A stretch of 64,000 nt of DNA, taken from the NCBI GenBank assembly GCA_032358165.1, contig JAALGY010000010.1:496001-560000 (forward strand), written 5' to 3'. Of the stretch, positions 1 through 12,345 are shown piece after piece. The position numbers and the translations under genes are program-made. The DNA comes from Diplosphaera chodatii (Eukaryota > Chlorophyta > Trebouxiophyceae > Prasiolales > Stichococcaceae). Position 1 is the stretch's first letter; every line of letters starts with the position of its first letter. The notes under the pieces are model-generated. The model searched no databases. It was not told the DNA's origin and saw only the letters and a list, made by a program, of their open reading frames with translations.

Positions 1-2545
1 ATGCACCACATATGACAACCGTCATCAGGGAGGCTGAGTCAGCTGGTTTGCACTCACTCTCGCCTCCCGATAGGGCACCAGGCGCTGCTCTGCGGCGGGG
101 TGCTGCTGGTTCCAGCGCAGCGCCTCCAGGCACCGCCCCAGCGTCATCAGCGACGCATTGATCGCCACGCTCTCCCTGCGTCAACAAGGGACAACTGCAT
201 CATGCATGAGCGCGACCTGTAAAGGGCTGTGAGGTCTCAAGTGGCCGTCAACAACCTGCTGCGGGGAATTTGCTCAGACGCAGCAGGGTGCTAGGCCCCG
301 CACTTGAGGCGGGCGCCGTGGTTGCCGGTGCGCCTGGCGCGCTCTGACCCAGCAAGATCCACAAAGGAGAGCCGCCGTAGCGCGCCACCCTGTGGTGCAA
401 GTCACCCCGCACGTTGAAACTTGCCCTCGACACATGCAGCGAAGCGGGTCAGCGCCTCAGCTGTTCGCTTTGTGGCGGAGGCAAACAATTGCGTGAGTTC
501 TCACATGTCAGGTATGTGCAACAAGCATCTGAAGCTGCGACCAGTCATGACGTACCATAACCACCTGCTTCACCGTGGTGGTCACCGCTGAGCTGGCCAA
601 ACGTGCAGGAAACAGGCGCAGGGCACCTGGGGGCCGTCCACCATGATGGTGAAGATGGAGTGGGAGCGGCTGGAGGCGCCGTTGAGGGCGGTGCGGGCCT
701 TCTGCCGGGCGCGGCTGCCCCGCCGCAGCGCCTCCAGCGCCTCCTCCGCGCTGTGCACCGCCACCTGCGTCGCAAACCCGCCCAGGCTGACGGGGTGCGC
801 GGATAGTGCGCCACCCAAGCGGAAGCTGGTCCGTCCTTGCAACACCCTGGAGTCGCAGCTCTGCATCTCCTCAGCCCCGATGCGAGCTGGTCCAGCAGAC
901 ATGCTTGCAACACGTCTGCTTGTGCATCACAGAAGACTTGTGCACTTGCCTCCTGCGCGCCGTCCACAAACACGCGGCCCTGGGCGTCCTCCCTGAGCCG
1001 CAGCGCCGGCCGCCCCCCCAGCGGCGCCGCCTCGACCCGCAGCAGGTCGAACACCGCCTCGTTGTACACCTGCGCGGCGTCGCTGACTGCCATCATGCCC
1101 GACCTGTGCTGCTGCTCCCCATCATGCTGCAGGCTGCGTGCCTTGCCCTGCTGTGACCTGTTCTTGGGTATTCACATGTTGTCTGGAGATGGGAGTGCAG
1201 ATGACCCCGACCAGCCACCCACCTCGTAGTTGCTGACGGCAACGTGCAGCTCCCGAGCACTGTCCTGCAGCCCCTGCATAAGCAGCGTGCGAGGGTGGAT
1301 GCCTTGCGTTGAGCGAGGTGTGCAACACGCTTATAGTGCTTCACAGCCCCTTGCCACATCTGCTAACTAGCTGGATGCCTGTGCAGACTGGCATGACAGC
1401 ATGTGCTGGCCCATGTGCGCTCACCGCGAACAGCATTGTCAGCGCCTGCGGAAGCACGCCTGGCGCGGCCTTGGTGCCCTGCAGTGCATACTTGCGGCCT
1501 GAGCTATGGCAGGACAGCGATGCATCTGCTGTCCGCAAACAGTCAGCAACCTGCTGTCCTAGGCTGCTGCCTCCGCACACCTCGATGGTGAACGTTTTGC
1601 CAGCCGCCGAGATGCCATATGCCATCAGCACCGAAGAGCAGGGCTGTGGCGCCAGCAGGTCCCGCACCTGCAGTACATTTGACTCGCCCAGTGCAGCGGC
1701 TCCTGGGCATCACATGTGCAATCAAATGGCTTCAGAGCTGCTGTAAAAAGAGCTGGCAGCCAGCTGTAAATAGAGCGCTCACCATGCTGGCAGTCGTCAA
1801 CTGAAAGTACTCGTCCTGTGTCGTCTCCTGCCCACATACATGTGTAAAGTGGTATGTTTGCCCGCGGTCGCCATTCTTGTACCTACGTCGACATCAGTTC
1901 GAGGTTCGGGTACGACATGCGTGGAAGACAACAGCCATGCTACAGTGTATCACTCGACATGTGCCAAGCCTGCAGTCGAACGTTCACATGTCTTGCGCAC
2001 CCCTGGGATGACTCTGGTGCCGCGATGGCGATGCTGGTTGCTGACGTTGCATGGATGCTGATGGACGGGTCCCACTGCGGCAGCGGTCCTGCATGCGGGG
2101 GCCTGATCCGCACCACCACCTGCACCGCACGTCGCCGTGACCCAACCTCCTAGAACCAGGCTCCCGTCAAACCTATTGTGCGCCAGCTGCACACGCAACA
2201 AGGTCCGGCCGCAGCCGTGTGCATGATGATCGGTGCAGGCTGGGCTGCTCGTGCCTGCATGCGCTCCAGGTCCAGGACGCCCGCGCCTCGGGACCCCGCC
2301 ACCGCAAGGCTCGGTTGCTGACGCGGCGCAGCGTCTGTGGGGCTGCCCGCGAACAGGGAGGAGAGATTCCTACGGCACAAGAATCCCGGCAATGAACGAC
2401 GGGGCCCAGGCCTCGCAGGCTGGTAGTTATAGTGTGCAATGTGACTGACTCGCCTCGGAAAGAGTTCCGAGTCACGCTGCTGCCTCGGCTGTGCGTCAAT
2501 GGCCTCGCCATTGACGGCATCGATCCCAGCCTCAGCTGCATCCAT
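1..2545 (-). CDS. Kinesin-6 (KIF20/MKLP2-like) motor protein, 3' end cut by window
   Basis: Microtubule motor head, minus strand, entering from the ATG at 2545 and running off the window at base 1. In order: a low-complexity leader, VVVRIRPP (about 2119-2095), ETTQDEYFQLTTASM (about 1830-1785), the P-loop exon with AYGISAAGKTFTIE, GTKAAPGVLPQAL, VYNEAVFDLL (about 1050), NGASSRSHSIFTI (switch I, about 660), LSFVDLAGSERARRTG (switch II, about 390-340) and INASLMTLGRCLEALRWNQ with VPYREAR (about 170-70). The AAGKTFTI P-loop followed by GTK..PGVLPQAL, and the tyrosine/phenylalanine spacing before it, resemble KIF20-type kinesin-6 rather than kinesin-1 or -5. Kinesin-6 motors act at the central spindle and in cytokinesis; that role is inferred. 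The leader appears to join the head through a GC-AG intron (2120-2254), giving DLERMQ-VVVRIRPP. The neck, coiled coil and tail lie outside the window. Confidence 0.9.
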
Positions 2546-2992
2546 ATGGTGTGGTGCAGCCGACTATGGCACTGATCCCTCCTGAGACCGCAGCACGTCC
2601 CTAAGATGGCCAGCAGGCTGCTTACAACCAGCCATCCTGAAGACCTCTGATCGCAAGCAGCGACGCAGCTGGTCCAGCGTCAGACACTCTTCACTGACGT
2701 GTGTTTTCAACTCTGCCTGTTAGCTACTGTGTTGCCAATAGCGTCTGACAGTCTACGCCGGAGGGCCGGACGTCCCGACAGCTGAGCTGTCGCTGTCGTG
2801 GATTTGCGTCAGCACCAAACCCTGAGCTGCCCTCGGACTTGCTTTGCTCCAGCCCTTGTGCACGCAGGCGGTGAGAGATATGTTCCCGGTGCACACCGTG
2901 GTGCAGCACAACTAGACTGATGGGCTGCCGGTCCGCATTGAGCCTATAGTTCGTTGATCATGTCTGATACTATACATGGTTCAATGGAAGTC
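2546..2992. other. Spacer between two minus-strand genes
   Basis: Lies upstream of the kinesin start and downstream of the FRA10AC1 stop. Only short, unsupported open frames are present on both strands. It presumably holds the kinesin promoter and the FRA10AC1 3' UTR. No repeat or RNA gene was seen. Confidence 0.5.
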
Positions 2993-4371
2993 CTATTCAA
3001 ACAGGCCCACAAACACTGCATCGGTGTCAGCGTCAGTGCCGCCCTTTGATGGCTGTGTCGCATCCGCTGCAGCACCCTGCCGTTCAGTACCTGGCTGATC
3101 AGGGGCTGCCTCCGGGCTGGAGCTGCCAGGCTGCGGCGGCGACCCACTCCTGCGACGCTTCCGCTCCTTGCTGCTGCCTCCTTCAGATTTCTGCTTCTTT
3201 GCTGCCCGCCGCTCCTCCTTCTGCCGCCGCTTCTCCTGTGCCTGCAGGGTTCCATGCATCATTGCATCAAGTCCAATCAGGTAAGCAATCGACATACCGA
3301 TTGGCAGCTGCTCATGTCGACCGCGCACAGGTGCATCAGTCCGCACATAGCCAGCAGTGGCTGTGGTGGAGCGGGCGCCGCACCTTGAGGGCTTCCTGAT
3401 TCTTCTGATAGTTGAGCTGCAGCGCATGCTTGGGGCAGACACGCAGTTTCACCAGCGTTGCCTTCTGCAAACCTGCCTCCATGTATGCAAAGTGCACCTG
3501 CATGCAAAAGGACTAACACAAGATGTGCCGCCTCCGAACCACCCAGCTCTCGCAGGACGTGGGTTCAGGCAGCAGGTGAGCTCCGAGATGGAGGAGCACA
3601 CCTCGAAGGATGCGAGGCCCTGACGCACGTCGCAGCCCCGTGCGCCGCACACAAACTGCCCCTTGCCTGCGACCACCTCCTTCTCGGTGCGCCACCGCAA
3701 CCCAACCTTCCCGTCCTGCGCTAGGCGGTTTGATGTCAAGCAAGTATCGTGGAGTGTGCTGCGCGTCATGAGCAAGAAGGCAGCACGCTGGGGGCAAGTG
3801 CAGGGGGATGTCAGGCTGCAATACAGATACCTTGTAGCGGCTGAGGTCGGCAATACAGTACTCGCGGAACAGCTTGGCGTAGTATTTGCGGGCCACATCC
3901 ACCTCCCAGCCGCCTGGCGCGTTGTCGGCGTCCTCGCGAATGAACCTGCACCATACATACACAGTATGTCATGATCCTATGCTACAGGCCAGACCTTCGA
4001 CTTTACACGACGCTTGTGATGGCACATTGTGATGGCACAACGTGTCAGAGCACCACATACCTGTAGTTCTCCCGCAGCACATCCTGGTCGGTTCTCGTTG
4101 TGGGGTTGGGCTGTTGTCCTTCAAGACTGCCGCCACCATAGAACTGCTGGCTGGTCTGGATGAAGTGCACGTGGCGCTGCCAAGCCGTCATCCCCATCAG
4201 CCTGCTGCGGTGCTGGCGATCCTCCGCAGCCTGTGCATGTTGGTGCAAAACTCTCAAGAATCGCTACAGACCAGAGTGTTGACAGCGCCTGATGTCCACA
4301 GCCATATGCTGTGCCGTCCAAGGCAAACAGCCAGGTGCACGTACCACGCGCATGGCGTTGAAGTTGGCCAT
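2993..4371 (-). CDS. FRA10AC1: FRA10AC1 homologue (nuclear, splicing-associated protein)
   Basis: The proposed start is ATG at 4371; a nine-residue exon (MANFNAMRV) joins in phase 0 to an exon with TAWQRHVHFIQ, TSQQFYGGG and DQDVLRENY. Next come FIREDADNAPGGWEVDVARK and KYYAKLFREYCIADLSRYK (exon about 3950-3830), then VGLRWRTEKEVVAGKGQF and VCGARGCD (about 3700-3630), and VHFAYMEAGLQKATLVKLRV (about 3490-3430) with CPKHALQLNYQKNQEALK. The last exon is a Lys/Arg/Ser-rich tail ending in an acidic stretch at 2993. The LFREYCIADLSRYK and EKEV..GKGQF..CG...C blocks are family hallmarks, and the paired cysteines suggest a metal site. The family is nuclear and linked to pre-mRNA splicing; that function comes from family knowledge, not from this sequence. 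The neighbouring genes give no functional hint. Confidence 0.9.
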
Positions 4372-4518
4372 GCCACCAGAAGGTGGAACTAGGCATCAAC
4401 ATCCAGGTACCTGCAAGCAGACAAAGGTCAATGCTTTTTTGCAGGTGTCCATAGACATCACAGCACCAGCGCTCCGACAACGGAATGACAGTCAAGCATT
4501 ACATCACAGATGCAAGGC

Positions 4519-5315
4519 TCACGGGGCCAGGCTCTCTGGGAGTCGCTGTGTCTTTGCAAAGCGTAGGAAGGGGTTCTCCGCTGTCGCGGGTATACTCATG
4601 GCTTCCAATTGCACCACTTGCTCGTATAGCGTTTCTGCAGTGACACACGGACCATTGGTTGGTTTCCGCATGTGCTGCATGCATGAGGTCCGAACATCAC
4701 TCTTGTGTGCATCCGCCTTAATGTGGGTGACCTGCACATGGAACCTGCCGCCGTACCTCTGCCGCTGAGCGTCCTGCCGTTGAAGTACTTGTGCTGCGCC
4801 TGCATGCACAGCTGCGCATAAAGAGACGTGTACCGTTTCTTCACGGCTGCCTCAGCATCTGGCGCTGTCAAGGGACGCTGAGCGTGCGGCATTCAGCATG
4901 CGTTGAGTTTCCTTGCATACGACGCTCACCGTCGCAGCACCACTTGCAACAATCGCTAGGGTGATGCACCTGACAGGGCATGTGCTGCATGCAATGCTGT
5001 TGTAATTTTGGCGCAGATGCAGAATTGCAGATGTCACAGTCCCCTGCATGGGGCAGAAGCATGTGTCCGTGTCATCCCTCGGGGGTGCACCAGAGAAATT
5101 ACAGCAGTAGGAGGGCTGATGCAAGTGCCGGAGTGCGGTCCGCCGCGCGGCAGCGCCCCGCAGGCCACTACCAGCCAGGTCTCTGCCTCATCGACAGTGT
5201 GGCAGCGCCAGTGCTCCAGGTTAGCAGGCAGCTTATGGTCCAGTAGGAGGATTATGGGTGCGGGCTTGCTGCGTTGGCGTGCTGCGGCGCAAGGCCTGTG
5301 CGCAGCAGCCGGCAC
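4519..5315 (-). CDS. Unidentified small gene, weak CW-finger-like and RRM-edge-like segments
   Basis: Not recognised. Two 3' exons join cleanly in phase: one encoding DAEAAVKKRYTSLYAQLC and HKYFNGRTLSGR (about 4870-4750), then, across a GT-AG intron, ETLYEQVVQLEAMSIPATAE and NPFLRFAKTQRLPESLAP, with stop at 4519. YFNGRTLSGR resembles the last strand of an RRM/UHM fold, but the rest of such a domain is not visible. Upstream, LPANLEHWRCHTVDEAETW (about 5235-5175) follows an AG acceptor and resembles the second half of a CW zinc finger (W-x-C). A Cys/His-rich frame lies near 5060-4930, but I could not join it in phase. The 5' end is unresolved because the open frame at 5315 opens with GTG, and the WNK start is only 59 bp away. 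This could also be two genes. Confidence 0.35.
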
Positions 5316-5373
5316 ACGACATCAATAACAGCTGCATCACGATCACGGCGGCAGCGGCTGCACCCCTGGCAGC

Positions 5374-8300
5374 ATGGCGGACGCAGGCAGCTCCGGAGCA
5401 CAACACACTCCTGCGGCCTGGCAGGCGCAGGCAGCCCCAGGGCGGGTGTCGCCGGGGCCCAGCGCCCAGTCGGCAGAGTCGGATGATGAGAAAGACGGCC
5501 CAGAGCCTGTGGAGTACAGCCCGGGCGGCCGCTATGGCCGCATGGACCTAGTCCTTGGCCGCGGCGCCTTCAAGACGGTGCGGCCTGCCATCAGGCTGCT
5601 TTACTCTTGCGCAACTTGCTGCACATATCACTCGGCGCAGCAAGTTTATACGCCTGGGGTGAAGCGATCAACGCAGCATCTTCCCACAAGCTGCCGCCCT
5701 GCTATTGATGCCTCTGCCGCCTGAGGCTGTGATTAACATGGCACCACCATTTGGCAGCTGTGCATGCACAGCTGTAGGTATGGCGATCTCAGGACCTTAC
5801 TGCTTGATGCTGATGATGAGACACCGCTCAGTGCTTGATCTAAATAGGGTGTCCACGACACATGTGGTGGCGATTGCTGCAGCCAATACCAGTCAGCACT
5901 ACAGCCCCTCAGCGCACAAAAGATGCCGACTTGGTGTTCTGACTGTCTTGCCGCTCTGCTAGGCTGTCAAGCTGCAGCACATCACGCTCTGCCGCAGCAC
6001 TGGTGACCCACAAACCGCACGCCTGGCAGCCCTGGTATTGAGGCACCGCTCACCTTTCTGGCCGCAGGTGTACAAGGCGTTCGACGAGGAGGAGGGCACT
6101 GAGGTGGCGTGGAACCAGGTGCAGCTGCTGTACACAGCTGTGTGTAATGGTAACACTTCAAATAGGCATGCCTCTGCTGGTGCACTGTTCCTCTCACCTT
6201 GTGGCCACAACCACGTCTGCTTCGGCGTCCTGCAAGGCCTTCTGCCAGCCAGCTGAAGGCTCTAGTCATCAGGGTTAACCCAAGAAGTTCGTGCACATGG
6301 GGTGCTGCTGGGGCCTAAATCAGCTTGACTGTTGCAGGTGCGCGTGGTGGAGCTGGTCAACAGCAAGGAGGAGCGCGACCGGCTGTTTGCCGAGATCCGC
6401 GTGCTGAAGCAGCTGAAGCACAAGAACATCATGAGCTTCCACGACTCGTGGCTGGACCAGAAGACGATGTGCGTCAACTTCATCACCGAGCTCTTCACCT
6501 CCGGCACCCTGCGCCAGTAAGCCCTCTGAACCCTAACTCTAAACCCTAAAATAACCAGCATTAACGTTTGACATGCCTTGCCTGCCCTTTCTTCGACATT
6601 GCTGCGCGTCTGCATGTGACTGCATTCTCCAGCATGCAAAGTCTTGCTGGTCTCAAGCATGTGTTGTGTGTGCCAATGTGCAGGTATCGCAAGCGGCACC
6701 GGCAGATTGATGAGGAGGTGCTGAAGCGGTGGGCTTGGCAGATCCTGTGCGGCCTGGTGTACCTGCACGGCCACACGCCCCCCATCATCCACCGCGACCT
6801 GAAGTGCGTGCAGCTCGCTCCCCTGCGCACTCCACAACTGTCTGCATTCCTCTGCTTCCACTGAGAGGGCATTAGTACCCAACAGCTGTAATTCGTTTTG
6901 TCCCTACATGTGCGCCTTGCTGCTGCAGGTGCGACAACATCTTCATCAACGGCTCGCAAGGCATCGTGAAGATTGGCGACCTGGGTCTGGCGACGCTCCT
7001 GCGAGCCCGCACCGCCCCGCAGTCCGTGCTAGGTGCAGTCTGCTGGGGAATATGCCAGTACGAGGTCATACGCATTTCCGTGCCAGTACAAGCTTGTGCG
7101 CACCTTTGTCACATGGCTCATGCAAGCTCTGGGACATCAGGCTACGCAGATGTATTGCCTGAGCTTGCGTGATGCCTTTGGCAGATGTGCGTGAGGACAG
7201 CACCTGATCCATCGTGGTGCAATGAGATTGGCACCAGACCGTTGTGACTGCCGTAGCATCTGTGTGAAGGCAAAGCGGTAATGCCAACCTTTATACATGA
7301 CCAAACTGCAGGCACCCCGGAGTTCATGGCGCCGGAGCTGTATGAGGAGGAGTACGATGACCGGGTGGACGTATACTCGTACGGCATGTGCCTGCTGGAG
7401 CTGGCCACCATGGAATATCCATATGCCGAGTGCCGCAACGCTGCGCAGATCTACCGCAAGGTTACCCTGGTGCGCGCTTTCTCACCGCCTGATGTTCCGA
7501 TGATACATGATCGGCAGCACCCCCCGTCTGGCAGGATGGCTTTCCTGCAACGCCTCTTCTGATGGTTGATGCAACACGGTCAACTGGTTTCGTGGCCCTG
7601 GACTGAGTTTCCAATGGCTGTCTGTGTGCTGCAGGGGGTGCGGCCAGCGGGGTTGGGCAGGGTCCCGAGCCGCGAGCTGGCGGAGTTCATCGCGGTTTGC
7701 ATCCGGACCAAGGACGAGCGCCCGCGCTCGCGCCAGCTGCTGAAGCACCCCTACTTCGACAGCATCCGGGAGCGGGCGGCCGCGCGCGCCGAGGCGCTGT
7801 CAGCCACAGCCAGCCAGGTGACCATACGGCACATGCCCTGCAGCCACGGCTCCAGCGTGGTGGCCTGGCAACCCAGCCTCCTTGCCATGCACTGCCATGT
7901 GTGTACCCCAACGTCTTGGCGCGGTCACATGCACACCTGTCGCACTCGACAGCACTTGCCTGCAAGCAGGGGTGCTCCGGTTTGCGTGCCTTTCACAGCT
8001 CCTGTGTGTCCCTTTACTTGCAGGTGGACATGTTCTCGGACTATGCGAGCGTGTCGTCATCCTCGGGCCACGGCTCCGATGTGTCGCGCTCCTCCTCTGT
8101 GGCGGGCGGGGCGGACTCCTCGGGCCTCGCAGACGCAGCGGGGTCGGCCCCAGGCGGCGAGTCGGACGACAGCCTGGCGCCGCTGCCGGAGCCCGCGGCC
8201 GTGCCGCCGGCCGAGATCGCGCGCAGCCCGTCCGCGCCCATCGCCTCGGGTCGCCGCAGCCAGCCCGGCGAGCGGGAGCTCACCGGCAGCCTGCAGAGGT

Positions 8301-11202
8301 CAGGCGCTCGCAGCCGCAGCGGAAGCCTTCCGTGCTTGACGTGGACGTGGTTGAGGATACCGCAGCACAGCTATGTAAAGTCACCAACCAACACGTGGTG
8401 CTGCCTGGGCACTGATGCTGTAAGGAGCTTTCTTGCTGCACTGCAGTGCTGTGGAGAGCCTGCACACCATTGCAGAGTCGCTGCCGGGGCTGCTGGCGGA
8501 GGGCAGCCCCAGCGCCGCCCGTGCAGCCCTGATGGCTGCCTCACAGCAGGAGGACGGAACCCACGTGCGTCACCGCCGGCCTGATGTGTTTGCTGAGTGA
8601 TGGAAACCAGAACTTTGCTGTGTGCTGGGATGCTGCTGAGAGCTGCAGACCTTGTAGCATCCAAGCAGATTGCTGACTCTGAGTGGGATTTTGCGCAGGG
8701 CCAGGCGCACCCCGACCGCAAGTTCCGTGTGCGCGGCAAGCTGCAGCCGGACATGGAGAAGCTCAACCTGCGTCTGCGCATCCTGGAGCCCGAGGGTGCG
8801 GTCTGCTTCCTACACCCAGCAGCACCGTGTTTTGTACAGGAACTTATGACAGAACTTTCCTCAGCATAGACTTCATGTGCCTGGTCGCCACCGGGTTTCG
8901 GACTAAATCATGGTCCCCCCTATGAAAACCCAGGCTCGTTCAATGCAGTTGCTGCTGACACGCTTGTTGAATCCTTGCAGCTCCCGCCAAGACGGTGGAC
9001 TTCGACTTCGATCTGGGCGCCGACACGGCGATGTCGGTGGCGTCCGAGATGGTGGAGGACTTGTCGCTGTCGGCAGAGGACGCACGCGCAGTTGCCGCTG
9101 CCATTAGGGACGAGATCAAGCTGCTGACGGGGCTGCTGAACCGGCACGCCAACGACAGCCTTGCATCCAGCTCAAATGGGGTGCGCACCTGGCTAGCATC
9201 ATGACAAGTAACAACACTCACCTTGTTGCTCAAAAGAGAGGAGCGGTCAGCATCAGTACAGGCAGGACGCACATATGACGCTTGAGCTGGGAGCTCTGTT
9301 TAAGAGCATTTGTCACATCTGTTTGCAGGATGTACGGGAGGGTTCCACCAGCTCAGCAGACAAGGAGCGCCAGCCAGGTGGTGAGCATGCAGAGGAGCTG
9401 CAGCACCCATTTGACGCTGACGACGCGGATCTGGCGCCCCCAGCTGTGCGGACAGGGCAGCCGCCCCCAGCCGGCGACAGGATACAGTCATCGGAGCACC
9501 CCTTTGAGCCCGGGGGACAATCCAGCTTTGCTGCTGCCGCCGGCATCCGCAGCAGCTTCAGCGGCGCCAGTGGCAACCAGGGCCGTGTGTCCTTTGACGA
9601 GAGCTGCAGCCAGCCTGCAAGTGGTGAGCGCCAGGCGGCTGCTGGCAGCTCGCCGGCAGGCGGCTCGTCACCGATGTCCCCCCTGCAGCAGCACCACGGG
9701 CAGTCGCTGGACAGCGTGCCCGCGCTGCGCGGCCCCAGCGGGGCCACCGCCCTGTCGGCAGACGCCGCTGCGGCCATGGCGGCGGCCTCCGGCGACCTGC
9801 GGGGCGAGTCCACCCTCACGCCAATGTCCAGCCCGCCGCCGGGCAGCAGCCCCCGCGGGGCCGCCCCGCAGCACCACCCCAGCCCGGCGCAGTCGGTGGA
9901 CGAGACCATGGGCGTCAGAGCGGCCGGCGGCGGCAAGCGGAGCGGCGGCGCCACCCCCGGCAGTGATGGCGGTAGCGCCATGAGCCTGGACGCCCTGGAC
10001 AGCCACGCGCCGGACGGCGGGGTGGGCTCCCCCCTGGAGCAGGGCCACTCCACCCTCACCGTCGACGTCACGGATGGCGGCGAGCAGCACCACCATCTGG
10101 CGCAGCCCGGCCTGGTGCACTCCGGCAGCGCCAAGACGCTCCGGGGCCTGGACTCCGAGCAGCTCAGCACGCAGCTGGGCCTCATCGGCGTGAAGCGCGC
10201 CCCCAGCGGCGTGCTGTCCCCGCAGCCTCGGCCCCCCGAGCGCAAGGTGACGCTGCTCCCCAGTTTCTCCATCTGCAGTGCTCGCCCTGCCAAATCGAAA
10301 ATCGCATGTTCTCTCTGCACTTCTGAGTTGCTGCTGCCTGCCGTGCGCTCCGGTCTCTTTGCCGCCTGCCTGCCTGCCTCATCCTGTCTGGGCCAGCCGT
10401 CCCCTTGGCCCTGACCTGCTGACAACAGGGTTGCCCTATGCAGGTGCCCCTGGGGAAGCTGTTTGAGGACGCGGGCCACATCACCGCCGTCCCGCAGCGC
10501 CGCAACGGCCTGCACCACACCGCCTCGCTCCCCGTGACGGTGCGCTCGCAGCAGCGTCTAAACCCTACACCCTAAATGGGCACATAATCAACTTGACTGT
10601 GCTCAGCCTTTGCCTCCACATGTCCATTTTCACCAAACCTGTGCTGCCTTACTTGCCCTGGCCATTGCCTTCGTGCGCTGCGGCACGATGGTCGGTGCAT
10701 GCATGCACAGGGTTTTGCTGGGGAGGGCGTGGTGGCGGGCTGCTCGCCGCAGCGCAGCGCGGGCAACAGCTTCGACTCCAGCCTGGTGCGCTCCGCACCA
10801 GCCAGCGAGAGCGGCAGCGGGAAGCAGCAGGGCATCGGCCGCCCGCCCCTCGGCCATGGCCACGCCCCCAGCGCCGCTGCAGCCTCAACCCAGACCCAGC
10901 ACAGCAGCGGTCCCCATGCCGCACGCGGCAGCGTCAGTGGTGCGCTCACGACTGCTCTAGATGTCTGTGACTGCAGTGGCCGAGCTTCAGATGTCAATTG
11001 ACGGTTTGCAGTGATGACATACAATTCTGCTTGCTTGCGCCACTTGTGACAGGCTTCTCAAGCATGGCTATGACAGCCCGACTGATCAGCAAGTCAAAGT
11101 TTGCCAACAGGAGGCGACAGGCCGCCGCAGTCCACCGCAACGTCATTGCCAGCGGCAGTTGCCGGCAGCCTTGCCAGCCTCACGCAGCGCCTGGGCTACT
11201 GA
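5374..11202 (+). CDS. WNK: WNK (with-no-lysine) serine/threonine kinase
   Basis: Cytosolic kinase. In animals WNKs control ion transport through OSR1/SPAK; in plants they have circadian, flowering and osmotic roles. ATG at 5374 opens an acidic leader, then [22 protein letters not shown]: the catalytic lysine sits in the glycine loop (FKTV) and the usual beta-3 lysine is replaced (AWN), which is the WNK signature. Later exons give [43 protein letters not shown] (DLG instead of DFG), [32 protein letters not shown] and [16 protein letters not shown] (kinase about 5530-7790). An OSR1-type domain follows (about 8700-9150): [19 protein letters not shown] and [19 protein letters not shown]. The rest is a long Ser/Pro/Gly/His-rich tail (9330-10990). 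I place the stop at 11202, after a final exon (about 11089-11202) ending [11 protein letters not shown]; that last junction is inferred. It has more than ten introns, two with telomere-like motifs. Confidence 0.92.
6529..6556 (+). repeat. Telomere-like CCCTAAA motifs in a WNK intron
   Basis: Imperfect repeats of CCCTAA/CCCTAAA begin about 10 bp after the intron donor that follows the TSGTLR exon. The plant and green-algal telomere unit is TTTAGGG, so this is an interstitial telomere-like tract of about three to four degenerate units. Confidence 0.7.
10557..10577 (+). repeat. Telomere-like CCCTAAA motifs in a second WNK intron
   Basis: TAAACCCTACACCCTAAA, two to three degenerate telomere units about 20 bp downstream of the donor that follows the ASLPVT exon. 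Confidence 0.65.
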
Positions 11203-11851
11203 GGCTGGGCCTCGCTGTGATCGGCGGGCCCCGTCACTCGGCTGGTTGCCGCAAGTGTTACAAGGCGTCGAGGGGCTGCCATATCAGGCGGCAGCATGCA
11301 TGCTGCACCCCAGAGACAGCCTAACAGTTGCACATAGTAGCAGTTGGGCTGCAGCGTGGTCGCACCTTGTGTGGGATGGGCAGGCCTGTGCACCAATTAC
11401 ACAGTTGCAGCGGCAGCGTCGACAGCCGTGTTCACATAAACATGGAGGCCGATGGCAATGGCCCCCTGGAGGCTGCATGGTTCTGGAGATATGCGCGCAT
11501 TGCGTAAGCAAACGAGAGCAACAGAGCGTCACCTTTTTGCAGCGTTTGTAGGTTTGGTGCATTCAGCAGCGTGTGGGTCAGGGTGGGTTTTGGACGCCTC
11601 CAATTTTTCAGATGTGCACGGGGGCTGCATCAGTACCCCATGCTCTCAAGATGCTGCCATAGCATCAGTGGCGGCAGCCACGCTTCAACGGCTGCCGACC
11701 GGGTCCCACATTTGGTCAGAGTGTGAGCTTTGCGTGTTTGCAGCGAGCATTGTTGGGCTTGGGCGGCTTGCTCTAATGGTGCGCGTGGCTGTTGATGGTG
11801 CTCGGCGCGTCTGAGCAGCCTGACCTGAAGTGTAAGGCGACCTGGCTGCAT
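11203..11851. other. Gene-free stretch downstream of WNK
   Basis: WNK 3' flank. Several open frames of about 100 residues occur on both strands, but none has family-like motifs or splice-consistent extension. No gene can be supported. Confidence 0.5.
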
Positions 11852-12345
11852 ATTGCTGGTTGCAAAGTGATTGGCCCCGATCGGCCGGCAAAAGTGTGAC
11901 CCAATCGGGCCAAAAGTGCCTTTGGCTGGCCGACGTCGGCAGCAGAACCGGCCGATCATTTCTGAGCAAAACTTCACTTCACTTGCTGCTGCAAATCTGA
12001 CAGCGAGCTCAGCGCCACAATGAAGAGACGCCTTACATCGGATAGCACAGCCGTGCTTGCGTGCTTGGGCATAGTTCAGTGCAATCGACTGCATTTGCCA
12101 TTGCCGTCCTGCACCTGCTTGGCCCGTCAGGGTACAGAGCTCCCCTGAAGCTGCGTCAATTGTCACTGGCATGGGTGCAGCTTCAATCCAATTTACTCTG
12201 GCTGCGCTGGCGTGTCTGTGATTTCTGTTCGGACCGAGGTGCAGTTTGGCCGGGCCGACGTCGGCCGACTGGCGGGCCGAAATTCTCCGATCAAACTGAC
12301 CACTTTCCCCGGCCGATCGGGGCCAATCACTTTGCAACCAGCAAT
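11852..12345. repeat. Foldback (inverted-repeat) element, MITE-like
   Basis: A perfect 37-bp inverted repeat lies at 11852-11888 and 12309-12345 (outer ends ATTGCTGGTTGCAAAGTG). Internal to each arm is weaker inverted similarity of about 60-70 bp built from GGCCGATCGG-like and GCCGACGTCGGC palindromes. The roughly 420 bp between the arms has no recognisable gene. Size, strong terminal inverted symmetry and lack of coding content fit a non-autonomous foldback transposon or MITE. A target-site duplication was not established. Confidence 0.6.

Noticed and set aside
9313..10518. Minus-strand open frame of 401 codons
   Set aside because: Antisense shadow of the low-complexity WNK tail; the plus frame carries the splice signals and continues the kinase protein.
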